From: Amyelois transitella | Lineage: Eukaryota > Arthropoda > Insecta > Lepidoptera > Pyralidae | Direction of reading: 5' to 3' | Assembly: GCF_032362555.1 (NCBI RefSeq) | Contig: NC_083505.1 | Location: 9,539,501 to 9,603,500 of the forward strand | DNA length: 64,000 bases | Shown here: positions 37,301 through 49,040 of the stretch, one piece after another | Layout of the letters: each line of letters starts with the position of its first letter | Position numbering within the stretch: the first letter of the stretch is position 1 | The notes under the pieces: model-generated | Databases searched by the model: none | The model's input: the letters and a program-made list of their open reading frames with translations, nothing else | What the model was told of the DNA's origin: nothing | Made by a program: the position numbers and the translations under genes

Positions 37301-40300
37301 ATTATCTGTCGTCTATCTGTTCTTGACACACTCATTTAAAACCTTTTTTTGGAATTGGAAGTTTTGCTGAAAGAGATCCCAGGATAAGGTATGTTCAAGT
37401 TGGCACACACATGTTACAATTGGCGGACTTACGAGTAGAAGCATTAACTACCAGTCAGCCATTGGGTCTGACCTCTTGAAATCGTCTTTACCTTTGTTAA
37501 TTGCAAAAGTTGATAAAGCTATTGAACTAAAGGTGGCGGAGTTTTCGTCATTGTTTACGAATTCGCTTTTAATTCAGTCTACAATAAAAACATTACTGCA
37601 AGAAGTTGATAATTTGATTTTTCAAAACAGCAACCTTTTCCCGCCGAAGCCTGGGAGAACCAAGAAGCTATCCCCTCACACGGCGTGCACGGCGCCCACT
37701 CGCCTCACGGTCCGCACGCGACCCAAAGCTGGTGCCGGCCACTTCGTCGCGGTGCCTCAGTCCTAGAACTAGGTGGTGGGGGATGCGCAGGGTGCGCTCA
37801 TTGCGCGCCGATGTCAGCATGGCGATACGGCAGTTGCGCTAACTTGGAGACGGGGTGGGGGGCATGGCCGCAACAAGTGCCGTGCTGCGTGCCACATACA
37901 CCACATCCAATCGCACATGGACACCCAGCGCATACGCCGCAGCCTTATCGCAGAGGTAAATTTGAGTAAATAACAATTTTTGTTCATTAATTTAGGTGCA
38001 AACGTTATTTTCAATAACTGTTAGCCTATTCTTCAAACAACATATATGTGTAACTATGTTAACATTCACAGCTGAAAGTCGCGCCGTGTCACGTGCGGCT
38101 TCGCGAACGGGATCGCGCGCGGCGTCGCCCGCTATGAGCGTGCGGTCGCGCGCGTCGCGTCGCAACAAACATCGCACGCCGTCCCCACCACTGCCGTCCA
38201 GCGACGCCGACTCTGAGAGCGAGGGCAGCGAGCATGAGACGCAACCGCATAAGGATGAAGACGATCTAGGTAGATTATATTATAGGCTGTCATCTCAAAC
38301 CTAGAATGAAAGACAATATAATAAGAATTAAAAGATAATTTACTTAACGTTTCAATAAGTCTGCTTCCGACTACGGCATTCTACAAAATGTCGTAATATT
38401 TAGGAACAAAGCACATCTGCTTAAACAAAAACAAAATTTTTTGACTTGAGTTTCCTGAATCAGGTCCTCCGCCGGCACCGCCGAGTGTGTCATGGCAGTG
38501 CGAATTCTGTACGTTTGTAAACGACCCGGGAGGCCGCGTGTGCGCCATCTGCTGCCGCACGCCGACCGCCGCGCCGCGCCCGGCTGATGTGACTCGCGCT
38601 GTAGCGGCGCTCAGTGTACAAGAAAATCGCGAACCGAAACCCAGCCGCCTTGAAGAACCGCCGGTTAAACAAAGTAGGTTGTATTTATTGTTCTCATTTT
38701 ATACAGGATTAAAAATGAATACCCTTAATCAATACTTTAATCGGGACAATGATTGTATTTTGTCATTTGCATAGGTAAGGGCACAAGTTCCTAAAATTCT
38801 GAAGCAACTGAAAATACAGCCATCAGATAGATGCAAGACATGTTACACTTTTCAAAAAATCTACTTGACGAAATTTACGCGGTCTAAAGTTTATGCCTTA
38901 ATTTCCAGACGGTGAAAATTCTAAAGGTGGGCAAAAAAAAGTACGGGCCTCGACCGGATGCGGTCCATCGCCTCCCAGAGATGACAAATTAAAGAAGTCT
39001 TTAAACCGACTCGTTACGCCGACGCGAGAAAGTGATCGTGTGGAGCCTAAGAGAAAACTGGATACTGGAGTGGGACCATCGCCGCCTCGTGAGATTCAGC
39101 AGAAAATGACGGAAAAGCACAGCGTATCCGTTGGTCCGTCCCCGCCGCGGGAAACCGTGTCGAATTCGAATCGTGCTTCGCCAAATTCTGCGGTAGAAAA
39201 AAAGTCCGCTGGAACGTCCCCCCCTCGCTCGGGTGACAGTCGGCCGTCGTCGTCTCGCGCCGTCTCCAACACCGGCACGTCGCCACCACCGCAGAGTATA
39301 TCCACGCAGGTTACCTAAACTTTAGTTAATATTTTTTTTTTGTTAACAAAAAAATTTTTAAAACATTGTTCGGTACTTTTTGCCTATTATTTATTCAATT
39401 TTAGTTTTTTACTCATCAATTTACCATTAAAAAAATATTTAACTTCATAAATTATTCGCGAGTTCTGCGATATAAACTAGGTAATACTAAACTTGAAGAA
39501 AATACCTACTGCAGTGCAGTTTGTTACCGCTTCTTCTGCACTGACGCTTTGGAAGCGGCAGTAAACGTAGTTTTAAGTAATTTATTTGACGTCAAACAAT
39601 ATTGTGAAACCAAAAGATATGACAATTATTAAGTAATATGAAGTGTATAATAATGAATGAATAATGAATAAAAAAAAATTATTTGAATTTGAACTTGTCA
39701 AGTGGCTTACGTCGTCTCGCTTGCTAACGAGATCTATATTTTTTGTTATGTGAATATTTGGTCTTATCTCTTAGCTTAACAGTCATTTCTTTTTTTTTTT
39801 TTGTATTTTAGACATACGAAGTGCCAAATTCGTGGCGCGACCCCACGTCCCGCGCACGGTCGCGAGCTCGGCGCAGAGCTCGCGACGACACGCGTCGCGA
39901 GCGTTCACACAGCCGACACTCGCTCTCCAGCGACACACGGGTAACTATTTTTGTCACAAATTGCATCTGGATGTTGGTCTTCCTAATAAATACCGAAAAT
40001 TAAATTAAAATAACATTGTTTTTTTTTTTAATTTTTACTTTTGCAGCCTAGTTCTTACACTCCAAGACATGCGCGCGCATAGGTATAATAAATATTAAAC
40101 TATGATACTATAGGGCTTTGAAATCGTGACCAACAGTACAATCACATTCGCTGTAAATATTCCCGTACACTATGAGTATCATTGAACAGGAAAGCGAACG
40201 CAGCGCTCGCACCAGCCGTGAGGGGCGCTGGGAATGGCGGGATCGGGAGCGCGACAGCAGCCCGGGCGGGGAGTGGAGCGAGGGCGAGCGGCGGCGGCCC

Positions 40301-43300
40301 GGTTTGCGGCGCCGTGCTTCCCATCTCGACCTGCACAGAGCCAGGCCTGCAAGGAGGGCTAGTGGATACGGATCTGGGGTAAGACGTTTACTATCATCAT
40401 CTTCCTGAAACCTTGTGTAGTGCTGGACACAGGCTCCCCTAAAAAGATACGACGATAGGTACCTACAGTTGAAACGGCACGCTTTTAAAATCTTTCTGCC
40501 ACCTTCTCCACTGCACTCAGAGCTCCCCAGTGATCTCAATTTAGCCGAAAACTCATTATATTCCAATATCTTTCTGAAACCTTGCCCACTAATCTAATTG
40601 CATTTCAACATCTTGTGGCATGCATGTCCACTACTGATCAGAGGTAAGAACCGCTGATAACACATTATGTTATGACCACAGGCGGTATCTCCGGAGCCCT
40701 TATCCAGCAACAGGGCGATCTCTTTAGAGGCTCTAGTAGGAGCCGGAGCAAGAAGAGAAGCGGAAAGAGGGCTGGAGCTCGCGAGGCTTATGACTGAAGC
40801 CGAGCGGCTGGGATTCAGGTAATTAAAAGAAGTCGGTTAATAAAGGCTGTTCCCTTATAACTCGTGGCACTGATTCCTATTTCATGCAAATAAATCACTT
40901 ATTTTATTGAGCGTACCGTGAAGTTTTTGAAATTTAGAATGTTTCACCCAGAGCCTATGAATTGATCACAGTACAGAGATCCAATTTGAGGCAGTTGTTT
41001 ATTCCAGTGCGGCGGAAGTGCACGCGGCACTTGCACAGAGTCCAGCAGCTCCGCTGACCTGGTTGCGAGAGCGGTGGGCGAGTCTGTGTGCCGGCGTGAG
41101 AGCCGCCGCCGCTAGACTAGCGCCGCACGCGCCGGTCTCCGAGCTAGAGGCCCGGGCGGCGCTGGCGAGGCACCGCGGCGCTATGTGGCCTGCAGTTACC
41201 GACTGCGTGGAAAGACACCGCCAACATCGGCAGGTACCGTTCTTCAATATATAAAGTTGGGTTAGAGCCTTTCTCCGAGCTAGAAGCCCGGACGGCGCCA
41301 GCGAGGCACCGCGGCGCGACAGGTACTACTATAACTTATGACTAAAAATTAAACTTGGTTGGCGCTCGTGTCTGACCTGGAGATGATTGATTAGTAGCTA
41401 ATTTACATAATATGAGTAAGGCATATTTTTTAAATTATGCAACAATGAATGGATTTTCAGGCGGAGTCACTTGGTGTGGGCTCGGAGGCGCGGCACGGCG
41501 GGCGTGTGTGGGGCTCCCCGGCCGGCGCCGACGACGACGCCGCGCCCCCGCGACTCGACCGCCGCGGTAAACACTCCCGTCCTACACATACCAACCACTA
41601 GCAATACCTTAACGACGCCCGCCAACCACCATAACAATACATTTACATTTCAGCCGAAGATAGCTCAGATGAATACGACGAACGGGCACCTACCAAATTT
41701 CAAGATGACGACTGGATGTATTTACCGCTAGACGCGAATGATCCCTTGTATGAGAAAGACGAAACGTGGCAAGTACCGACGGATCCCATCCTCCAGAAAA
41801 CGGAAGACGTGGCATCGAAATTGAAATCGCTTCTCCTACAGGCCGGAGTTCCTGCGGTTGATGAGAATTTGTTAATAAAAGGTCTCCTTTCTGACAATGC
41901 TTTATTCAAAACGGATGAACATACGGTAAATAAATCACAGTTCACAGACTTTCTTCAATCAGAAAATGACTTTATAGATGCTTATAATGCTTTGACGAGA
42001 CTTAGTCCATTACCTAATGTTAGTGAACCTACAAATGAAATCAAACATGTAAATAGAGAAGGAAATACTTACCTTAAAATAAATATTGCAAAAAATAAAC
42101 CAGAAAATATAAATACCAATTTAAACATCAAAGAGAGAAATACACTAGAAGGCTCAAATTTATCCAATGAATATATACAAAAAACCAATTTAAAATTAAA
42201 TATAGCAGCGATAAACCATGAAACAGTATATAAAGACGAAGAAATAACAATGACTGATATTTCAGAGCCACGTGTTTCTCACACAGCTGTAGTCACCCAA
42301 GAGCCATATGAAAGTAAATTAATCGAAAATGTGAAAGTATCACCTGTAGTTACTACATTTCATAATTTGGACGCCAATTCCCGAAAAAAAGAAATAGTTG
42401 ACATATCTCAAGGGCAAGGTAATTCACGTTCTAGCGAAACAAACCTGAGAGAGAAAGAAAGACAAAATCATAACAGTTCAGTACTTGAAGAAATACCGAA
42501 GACAAATAATTCTGCAAACGATAATAAAACGTCTTCTATAAACCACTTTATAAAACAAGATGAAGAAAAATCTAAAAAATTAAATGACATTGTTGATCAT
42601 ACACAAAAGCTTATACAACAAATGAAAGATGAAATAAATTCTGACATTAATTCTATAGAAGGTTCCAATGTTTCTCAAAGTGAAGCAGATACTAGTTCCA
42701 ACGAATCTGAGTTTTCATCTGAACATGAGTCAAGCTTTAGTGAAACAGATGACGAAACCGAAAATCTAACGTCAAATGAAGAAGATAAGGAATCAAGTGT
42801 AGAAAATGAAGAAGATCAAGTAACAGAAAGACATGAAATAGTTACTAGAACAAGTTCAGAAGATAATGAACAGTTCGAAGAAGCTATGGATCACATTGAC
42901 GACCAAATTGAAGATTTCAAAAACACGAACATCCAAATTTTAGACTCTATTGCTCGGAGTCTTCAAGAGGAACATATAGTTTCTGTAGAAATAAAAGAGC
43001 ACATGCCGATTAAAAACAAAATGCAAGATAAAAATAATAATATATTTGTAAAAGTAAATTCTTTTGAAGAAATATACGATGAACTAACTACTAATGACAA
43101 TAGTTCTGAAATTAATAGCAGCGAAAATGGGAAACAGGCAATAACTTTAAACCGAAATGTTCATGAAGAGGAAATGGCAAAAAAGCCTGTTTTACCTTTA
43201 CCAAAACAAGAAATAAGCATTTCAGTGTTTAGACCTGTTACAGCTACAAAATTAATAATAACTGAACAGAAGACGCAACTTTTACAAGCTATTATTGAAG

Positions 43301-46300
43301 ATATTAAGACAAAGGATATAAATAAAAATAATTTTGACCAACAAAATGAAAGTAAAGATGAATCTGTTGATGAAGGCCAACAAACACTTACTATAAAATC
43401 TGATGCAGAAAATACAGGAACTCCAATTCAGTCTGACCATTCTAGAGACAACAATCCAGAAAATATGTCAAAAGAGTCACAGAACAACTCTTCTAACATA
43501 GAGGTCGATGAAACAAAAGTTGTTCTTTCACACATAACGCAAACTGAGGAAAAGAGTCATAAAGAGGAAGTTCAAATATCTACAAAAGGAAATAAGATAC
43601 ACGAGAAACAAGATGTTAAACAAGACCACGTTATCATTATGAGTAAAAATTCACCCAAATCTAACATTCCAAAGTTAATTAAACTTGTATCCTCTAATAA
43701 TAGGATAAAAGGAGATAAAACCTCTCCAAAAGTATTATCTTCAAAAGTTCCAGTCCGCAGAAATTCCTTAAAGCAATATCCTGCACCGCCACCGCCAAAA
43801 TCTCACTTCGGTAATATACAAAGCGGTTTCGTTAAACAACTACAAACCAAACTTTTCAATAATAAATTTCCAAAAACTTCCAGTAACAATAATGCGGTAG
43901 TGGAAATTAAACCAACTACATCATCAACGTTAAACAAAAAAAAACAAGCTCCACAACCTCCCAAAGGGGTGGAAAGCAAGTTGCCTTCACCGCCGAGGTT
44001 ATCGCCGGCTAAAGAGAAGAAGGAAAATTACTTCCGCGAAACATGCCGCACCGAAGACGAGTGGACTGAAAGTGAATCCGAAGAATCTCCGTCACGGCCG
44101 AGAACCACAAGCGAAGAGAAGTACCGCGCTCCGTCGCCGCCGCCGCCGGTCACAGTGAGACGGGTGTCGGGACAAATCATCGATTTGGCTGCAGTACAGC
44201 TACCTGAAGGTTCACCCGAGGTAAATGAACATTTTCCTACTACTGTATCCGGAATTCATATACTTATAGGGTGGCTTATTAATCACCGGTGACTAAATTA
44301 ATTGGCTGATTGGTCAACGCGTATGAAATTTTTTTTTTTATAGATATATGAAATACACTTAGATAAGGCTGGTGAAAAAAACTACCCGACAGCTTTTGTT
44401 CAAACATTTTTTCAGTGTCAGATTTCATTTTCAAATTAGTTATCTTCTGTTCCAACTATTTTTGTTTGCAATGTGCTTTACTTATCCTCTAACCTTTTCG
44501 CTACGCTATCTAACTATACTTTCCGCTTTCTTGCCTTTTTCAAATAAAATTATTCGAAACTAAAACGAGAACATAGTATTACTATCCCCTCTACAGCTTA
44601 CTCCAATATGTTTGTAGCGGCAAGCTCGCATGATCCTGGCGGAGGGCGCCACGGAGACGTGGGAGCAGGCGCAGCTGGCGGTGGAGCTGGTATCGCGCGG
44701 GGCGGCGCCGCCCGCCGCGCTGCTCGCCGCGCTTGAGTGCGCCGACCTCGAAGCAGCCCTCGCATACTTGCATCAGGAATGCGAACTATGTGCCTCCAAA
44801 CTGCCTGAACATGAGGTAAAATTCATCTTTTTAGACATCGTTTATGTACTTCGTCCATGCACTGATAACTTGGCCGGATAATTTGGCCTTTCCCAATATC
44901 ACAGTTATGCGTGATTGATAGCGGTGTGACCACGGAAAAAATATGGCTCTCTCAAAAACGTTCTCCTGGAATACACACACAATGCACACACGACGTGACC
45001 TTAATCAAGTTATGCACGAGCAACTTCTTATATGAAATATCACTTTCCAGATGGTGTCGATGCTTCGCTGCCTTCACCGCTGTTGTCGCGAGTGTGCACA
45101 ACACTACTTCACAGTTCAGATCACTGAGCGAAGTATAGCAGATTGTGTGTGTCCTTACTGCAAGGTGCCAGAGCTGGAGAACCTTCCCGAAGACGCGTGG
45201 CTAGAGTACTTCGCACATCTCGATATACTGTTGAAGACTTTATTGGATGCGGACGTACATGAACTGTTTCAAAGAAAGGTTAGCACCTGAAACATCTATC
45301 CACTGCGTGTTTGCGAATTCTTCATCTTTCGCAGTTTTTGCAATGAATGTTTTTGGGGAGAACCCCTTAAAAAGTTGGCCTTTTCATATGTTTCTCAAAT
45401 GGTTTGAGTTACCGTTTTGATGTAACAATTTGAAAGTGATTTTAGTAATCCTTGAATTCTTCCGTTCATCAGATGTTCACCGCAGCCTAGCATCCTACTA
45501 ATATTATAAATGCGAAAGTTTGTGAATATGTCTGGATGTCAGTATGGATGTTTGTTACTCTTTCACGCAAAAACTACTGAACCGATTACGATGAAAGTTG
45601 TAAAAAATAACATATAGGCTTCTTTTTATCCCGGAGTTCCCGCGGGATTGATTCCACGCGGACGAAGTCGCGGGCGGCCTCTAGTATATCACTGATTTTA
45701 GAGGCACCGGTTGTTATGATTACAAAATTTTATTAATACATATTCTCTATTTCAGCTCCGAGACAGGACGCTTGCAAGGGACCCAAACTTTAGGTGGTGT
45801 ATGGAGTGTTCCTCCGGATTTTTCGTCCATCCAAAGCAAAAGAAACTTCGTTGTCCGGAATGTCGATCAGTCAGCTGTGCTTCTTGCAGAAAACCGGTTA
45901 GTTATTGCTATATTATTCTTCGGCATTTCTCCGAATAAATCCAAAGTGTCACTCAAAATATGTATAGGTACCTAATCTTGAACAATTTTTACACATTTTA
46001 CCTGCATTTATTAAGTTCTAAATTTTAATATACACTTTGTAGTGGACTTCGAACCATGAAGGATTATCATGCGAGCAATACACCAAATGGCTAGAAGACA
46101 ATGATCCGGAGCTTTCCTTGACTGCAGTGCAACAACACTTACGAGACAACGGCTTGGAGTGTCCAAGATGTCATTTTAAATATTCACTGTCGAGGTAATT
46201 GGACAAACTCACAACATGGCAAAGTTTCATAAGTTAGATTCAGATAAAAATATTAACATTATATATCTATCTTTAGCATTTGCGTAATTTTTTGCAACAG

Positions 46301-48548
46301 CAACTGTATTTAAGAAAGATCAATTTATTATCATGTTACCAAAGTAAACTGTTTAGCATCCAATATACTTCCATACTAGACGATTTGAAAATTGTATTTC
46401 AGGGGGGGTTGTATGCATTTCACGTGCACACAATGCAAATTCGAATTCTGTTACGGCTGTGGGAAACCGTTCACCATGGGCGCGCGGTGTGGCCTCAGCG
46501 AGTACTGCGCCAAGTTGGGGCTCCACGCGCATCACCCTCGGAACTGCCTGTTCTACCTTCGGGACAAGGAGCCGCATGAGTTGCAGACATTGCTGCAGGT
46601 TATATCAATTCATGTTATTACCGAGACAAATAACTAATCTTTTGTGAAAGTCGAAATATGGCCTCCACGACCAATAACTTTTTTTCCCGCCTGTAATAGT
46701 CATGTCTTAGCTTTGTCTTTTAATATTTGAGGTAGGTCTCCTTAACACTACTTAGTTCTATTTTCAGCAGTAAGAGTCAATTTTGTGCCCGCCTTTTGGA
46801 TGTCATCCTTCCATCTTATTTTGGTTTTATGATCCCAATAAAAATATCTAACATAGGTACCTAACATTTACCTTCAGAATTAGAGCATTTAAATGCACTG
46901 ACAATTAAATAATGTGTTATTTTTTATTTTTACTTTAGATGAATAACGTGCCTTACGAGACCGAATCCCCCGAAGGTTGTACAAAACGCTGTCCCATACA
47001 ACTGCAACGAGAGACGCCCACTGGATTGATAGACGGGACATGCGGCAGTGAAGTGCCCCCCAATCATGCTGGTTTGTGCAAGTAAGTATTATAGTCATTC
47101 CTTATGTCGATCAAATAAATCGAAATCCCTGGGAGTATTTATTTAGATAACTTAGAAGTTACGTTTAGCTTCCCTTCTTTTAAAATTAACATCCAGTGTC
47201 CCTTTATTCCACGTGTTAAAAATTTTACCCTTATCAATACTTTAAGGATCAACATTCAGATCAATCGTATCGATAGAATTTCATGATATTTCATCTGTTA
47301 TTAAAACCACGAGTCCAATTTACGTCGCTCGCAGATTGTATCTAACATACTTTTAGGACGTAACAAGCAATAATTGGCATAGGAAAATACGGTAAACACT
47401 CGTAGTAGGTTCGCGAAAGACGGGGCGCGGCGGTGAGCGGCTGTGTGTTTCCAGGAACCATTACCTGGAGTACCTGAGCAGGTTGGTGCGCGCGCGCGGC
47501 GTGGACCCCCTGCCGCTGCTGGGCGTGGACGACCTGGAGACGCTGGTGCGGCGCGCGGCGCTGCGTCCGCCGCCGCGGCCCTACGGCTCGCTCGAGGGGC
47601 TGTACAAGCGCGGGCTGGCCGAGGTGTGTACTGGCCGTTGTCTTTGCAGGCCGCACTACGTGGAGTACCTGGCGGCGCGCGCGCGCGGGCTCGACCCCAT
47701 CCCCATCATGGACGTGGCGGAGCTGGTGGCGGAACTGCGGCGCCGCGCCCTGCCGCTGCCCGAGCGCGGGCCCTGGGACACCGACCCCATCTACGCCGGG
47801 ATGTGTGCAGAGGTACTCTAAGCGAACTCTAAGGAGCTTAATAAATATAAAATTATTCCCTCTTTCCACACTAAATCGCTTTCTTAATCTCTACATTTAA
47901 TTTATTCATAATTTTTAAACTAAATGCGAAAGTATGTCCGGTTGTTACGCTCGCAAACTATACATAACAGCAAATAAATACTTTCTTCTCCGAAGTATGC
48001 GCTATGTATTAAATTATTGCAATATTAACTCTATCCTAAAATGTTACGCGTTTAGAAATATGTAACAAGGTAAAAAATACATAATAATAGTAGGTACATG
48101 CAAAGATTCAATATTTCCGTCGTGGGAAGCAGAAGGCGTGTGCGGTATCGTGCGCGTCTATAGGCCTTACTAGTGTCACCTGGGGTAGAAAGAGCGACCC
48201 GCAAATTACTGATCGCCCAAAACAGTAAGATTTCCAGTACAAACGAGCCGGGCAGCCAAAGGGCATCGTTGTGCTGCAATCCCAAAATGCGACAATGAGG
48301 GGTTTTAGTAAGTAGGCTGGTATATTAGGGCCAAGAGTATCGAGATCATCCGTTAAAAGGATTTCCCTTTCGATAAAAAAAAGTTAGGATTTGCTTTGAA
48401 TAATGTCCGTGAGCGAAGCGGCGGGCAACAACTAATAATATAATACAAGCAAGAGTATTTGTGTATAATACATATTTATATTTGCAGGATACTCATGAAA
48501 ATTTTATTTTCATTTCAGATCGTAAAAGAAAAGATACCATTGGAATGA
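34335..48548 (+). CDS. LUBEL: LUBEL, RBR-type linear (Met1) ubiquitin E3 ligase
   Basis: The insect HOIP/RNF31 relative builds Met1-linked ubiquitin chains in immune (NF-kB/Imd) and heat-stress signalling. Twenty-three coding exons give 2,251 codons. Domains: B-box-like Cys/His finger (about 100-130), Pro/His-rich region, RanBP2-type zinc finger [20 protein letters not shown] (about 455-478), repeated G-S/T-SPPR motifs (519-652), a conserved helical/UBA-like part ([20 protein letters not shown]), a 2.57-kb acidic low-complexity exon, UBA (1771-1825), RING1 (from CELC near 1827), IBR, RING2 with catalytic Cys in RGGCMHF (about C2013), then the LDD. Coding exons: 34335-34581, 35317-35465, 36257-36343, 36672-36831, 37108-37286, 37631-37955, 38072-38269, 38464-38673, 38909-39309, 39812-39940, 40190-40378, 40682-40818, 41008-41233, 41461-41566, 41654-44220, 44618-44815, 45051-45278, 45756-45896, 46043-46194, 46403-46598, 46939-47081, 47455-47812, 48519-48548. 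All phases agree. The first in-frame ATG lies two bases after an acceptor. Confidence 0.95.
34655..34775 (+). repeat. SINE-like family A copy, 3' half
   Basis: Sense orientation: GAATCTCAATTCTATCATTA, GTGAACGTGGCCTTTCA, CTCTGTCTACCCCGCAAGGG, ATATAGACGTGAT. In LUBEL intron 1 (between coding exons 1 and 2). Confidence 0.75.
36110..36240 (+). repeat. Dispersed-repeat fragment in a LUBEL intron
   Basis: GTAACTCTTTCACGCAATATTTACTAAACGGATTTGGATGA resembles the word 'TTACTCTTTCACGCAAAAACTACTGAACCGATT' seen at 45555; same family as 45490-45690. It ends about 20 nt before the acceptor of the 36257 exon. Confidence 0.55.
36455..36525 (+). repeat. SINE-like family A 3' relic
   Basis: TTTCAAGACTTGTTGGCTCTGTCTGCCTACCC and GTGATTATAT match the last 60 bp of family A. 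Confidence 0.5.
40047..40082 (+). other. LUBEL: Possible alternative terminal or poison exon of LUBEL
   Basis: A strong acceptor (T-rich tract then TTTTGCAG) opens a 36-nt segment that continues the frame from the upstream exon (phase 0), reads [11 protein letters not shown] and ends in TAG. The stop is followed at once by a donor-like GTATAA and an AATAAA (40087-40092). Using it would truncate LUBEL before the UBA and RBR catalytic region. The main transcript is assumed to splice to 40190. Confidence 0.5.
41273..41316 (+). repeat. 44-bp duplicated fragment of a LUBEL exon in the next intron
   Basis: 40 of 44 bases match 41137-41180 in the preceding exon (CTCCGAGCTAGA through CACCGCGGCG). 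The copy lies 40 bp past the donor and is followed by a donor-like GACAGGTACT, so it looks like a local exon-fragment duplication. Confidence 0.8.
45490..45690 (+). repeat. Complete-looking copy of a short dispersed family in a LUBEL intron
   Basis: Runs from CTACTAATATTATAAATGCG through CTCTTTCACGCAAAAACTAC, TTTTTATCCCGGAGTTCCCG to CGCGGACGAAGTCGCGGGCGGCCTCTAGTA. It is a well-known lepidopteran high-copy non-autonomous repeat type; I do not assign its class. Located between the RING1 exon and the IBR exon. Confidence 0.65.
47455..47812 (+). other. LUBEL: Tandemly duplicated LDD exon of LUBEL
   Basis: One continuous exon encodes two related modules: [20 protein letters not shown]...YKRGLAE and [20 protein letters not shown]...YAGMCAE. 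They are separated by 26 nt (47624-47649) that starts GTGTGT and ends TTGTCTTTGCAG. The donor-like and acceptor-like positions have exactly the phases of the real exon ends (phase 0 out, phase 2 in). The 26 nt are translated in frame as VCTGRCLC plus part of a codon. Confidence 0.8.
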
Positions 48549-48738
48549 AGCTGGACAGAAGAACTAGGACTCGAACTGAAATTTTTGCATGTGCATAATT
48601 TGCTTTAGCAGCGTCGAAAATTCCACTTTTTTGGGGTCAAAGGAATGTGACCGTGAATACTATTCAGAGCTATCTTCCAATATTAACATACTTTATGAAT
48701 ATATAAGTATTACATATATTGTTATATATATAACCTCT

Positions 48739-48778
48739 AATAAATTGAAATTATATACTAATTGTTTTGTGTAATAAA
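48739..48778 (+). terminator. LUBEL polyadenylation signals
   Basis: AATAAA occurs at 48739-48744 and again at 48773-48778, 190 and 225 bp after the LUBEL stop. Either would give a short 3' UTR. Confidence 0.55.
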
Positions 48779-48812
48779 AATACTATTACTATATGAAAGG
48801 AATTATTTAATT

Positions 48813-48818
48813 TTTATT
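48813..48818 (-). terminator. CWC25 polyadenylation signal
   Basis: TTTATT on the plus strand reads AATAAA on the minus strand, 223 bp past the CWC25 stop codon. The implied cleavage site lies within about 10-20 bp of that of LUBEL. Confidence 0.5.
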
Positions 48819-49040
48819 AAGTTACACAGACTTAAATTACAACAGATCCAACAGGGGCTTTAACAATACCAATAAATAACAGTATTATTGAGTTATTTTA
48901 CCCATAGGATTTCATATGCATCAAAATTAATCTGTGCATTTGTTTTAGTTCAACAAAATGTTGCGGGTTAGTAACTGACAGTATGTATGCCATTCCAAAC
49001 ATTTGTCGATTCAATTTCGAAATAACTCAGTCCCACAAAG

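Noticed and set aside
37476..37766. 96-codon plus ORF overlapping the LUBEL exon at 37631
   Set aside because: It is out of frame with LUBEL in the shared part and its first half is intronic; no splice signals or family resemblance.
41716..44292. 858-codon open frame as a separate single-exon gene
   Set aside because: It is an internal exon of LUBEL: the frame is entered by a splice acceptor at 41652-41653 and leaves by a donor at 44221, with phases matching both neighbours; the last codons to 44292 are intron.
47624..47649. 26-nt segment with GT...AG ends as a real intron
   Set aside because: Far too short to splice, and removing it breaks the reading frame; kept as translated sequence, probably a fossil of a former intron.
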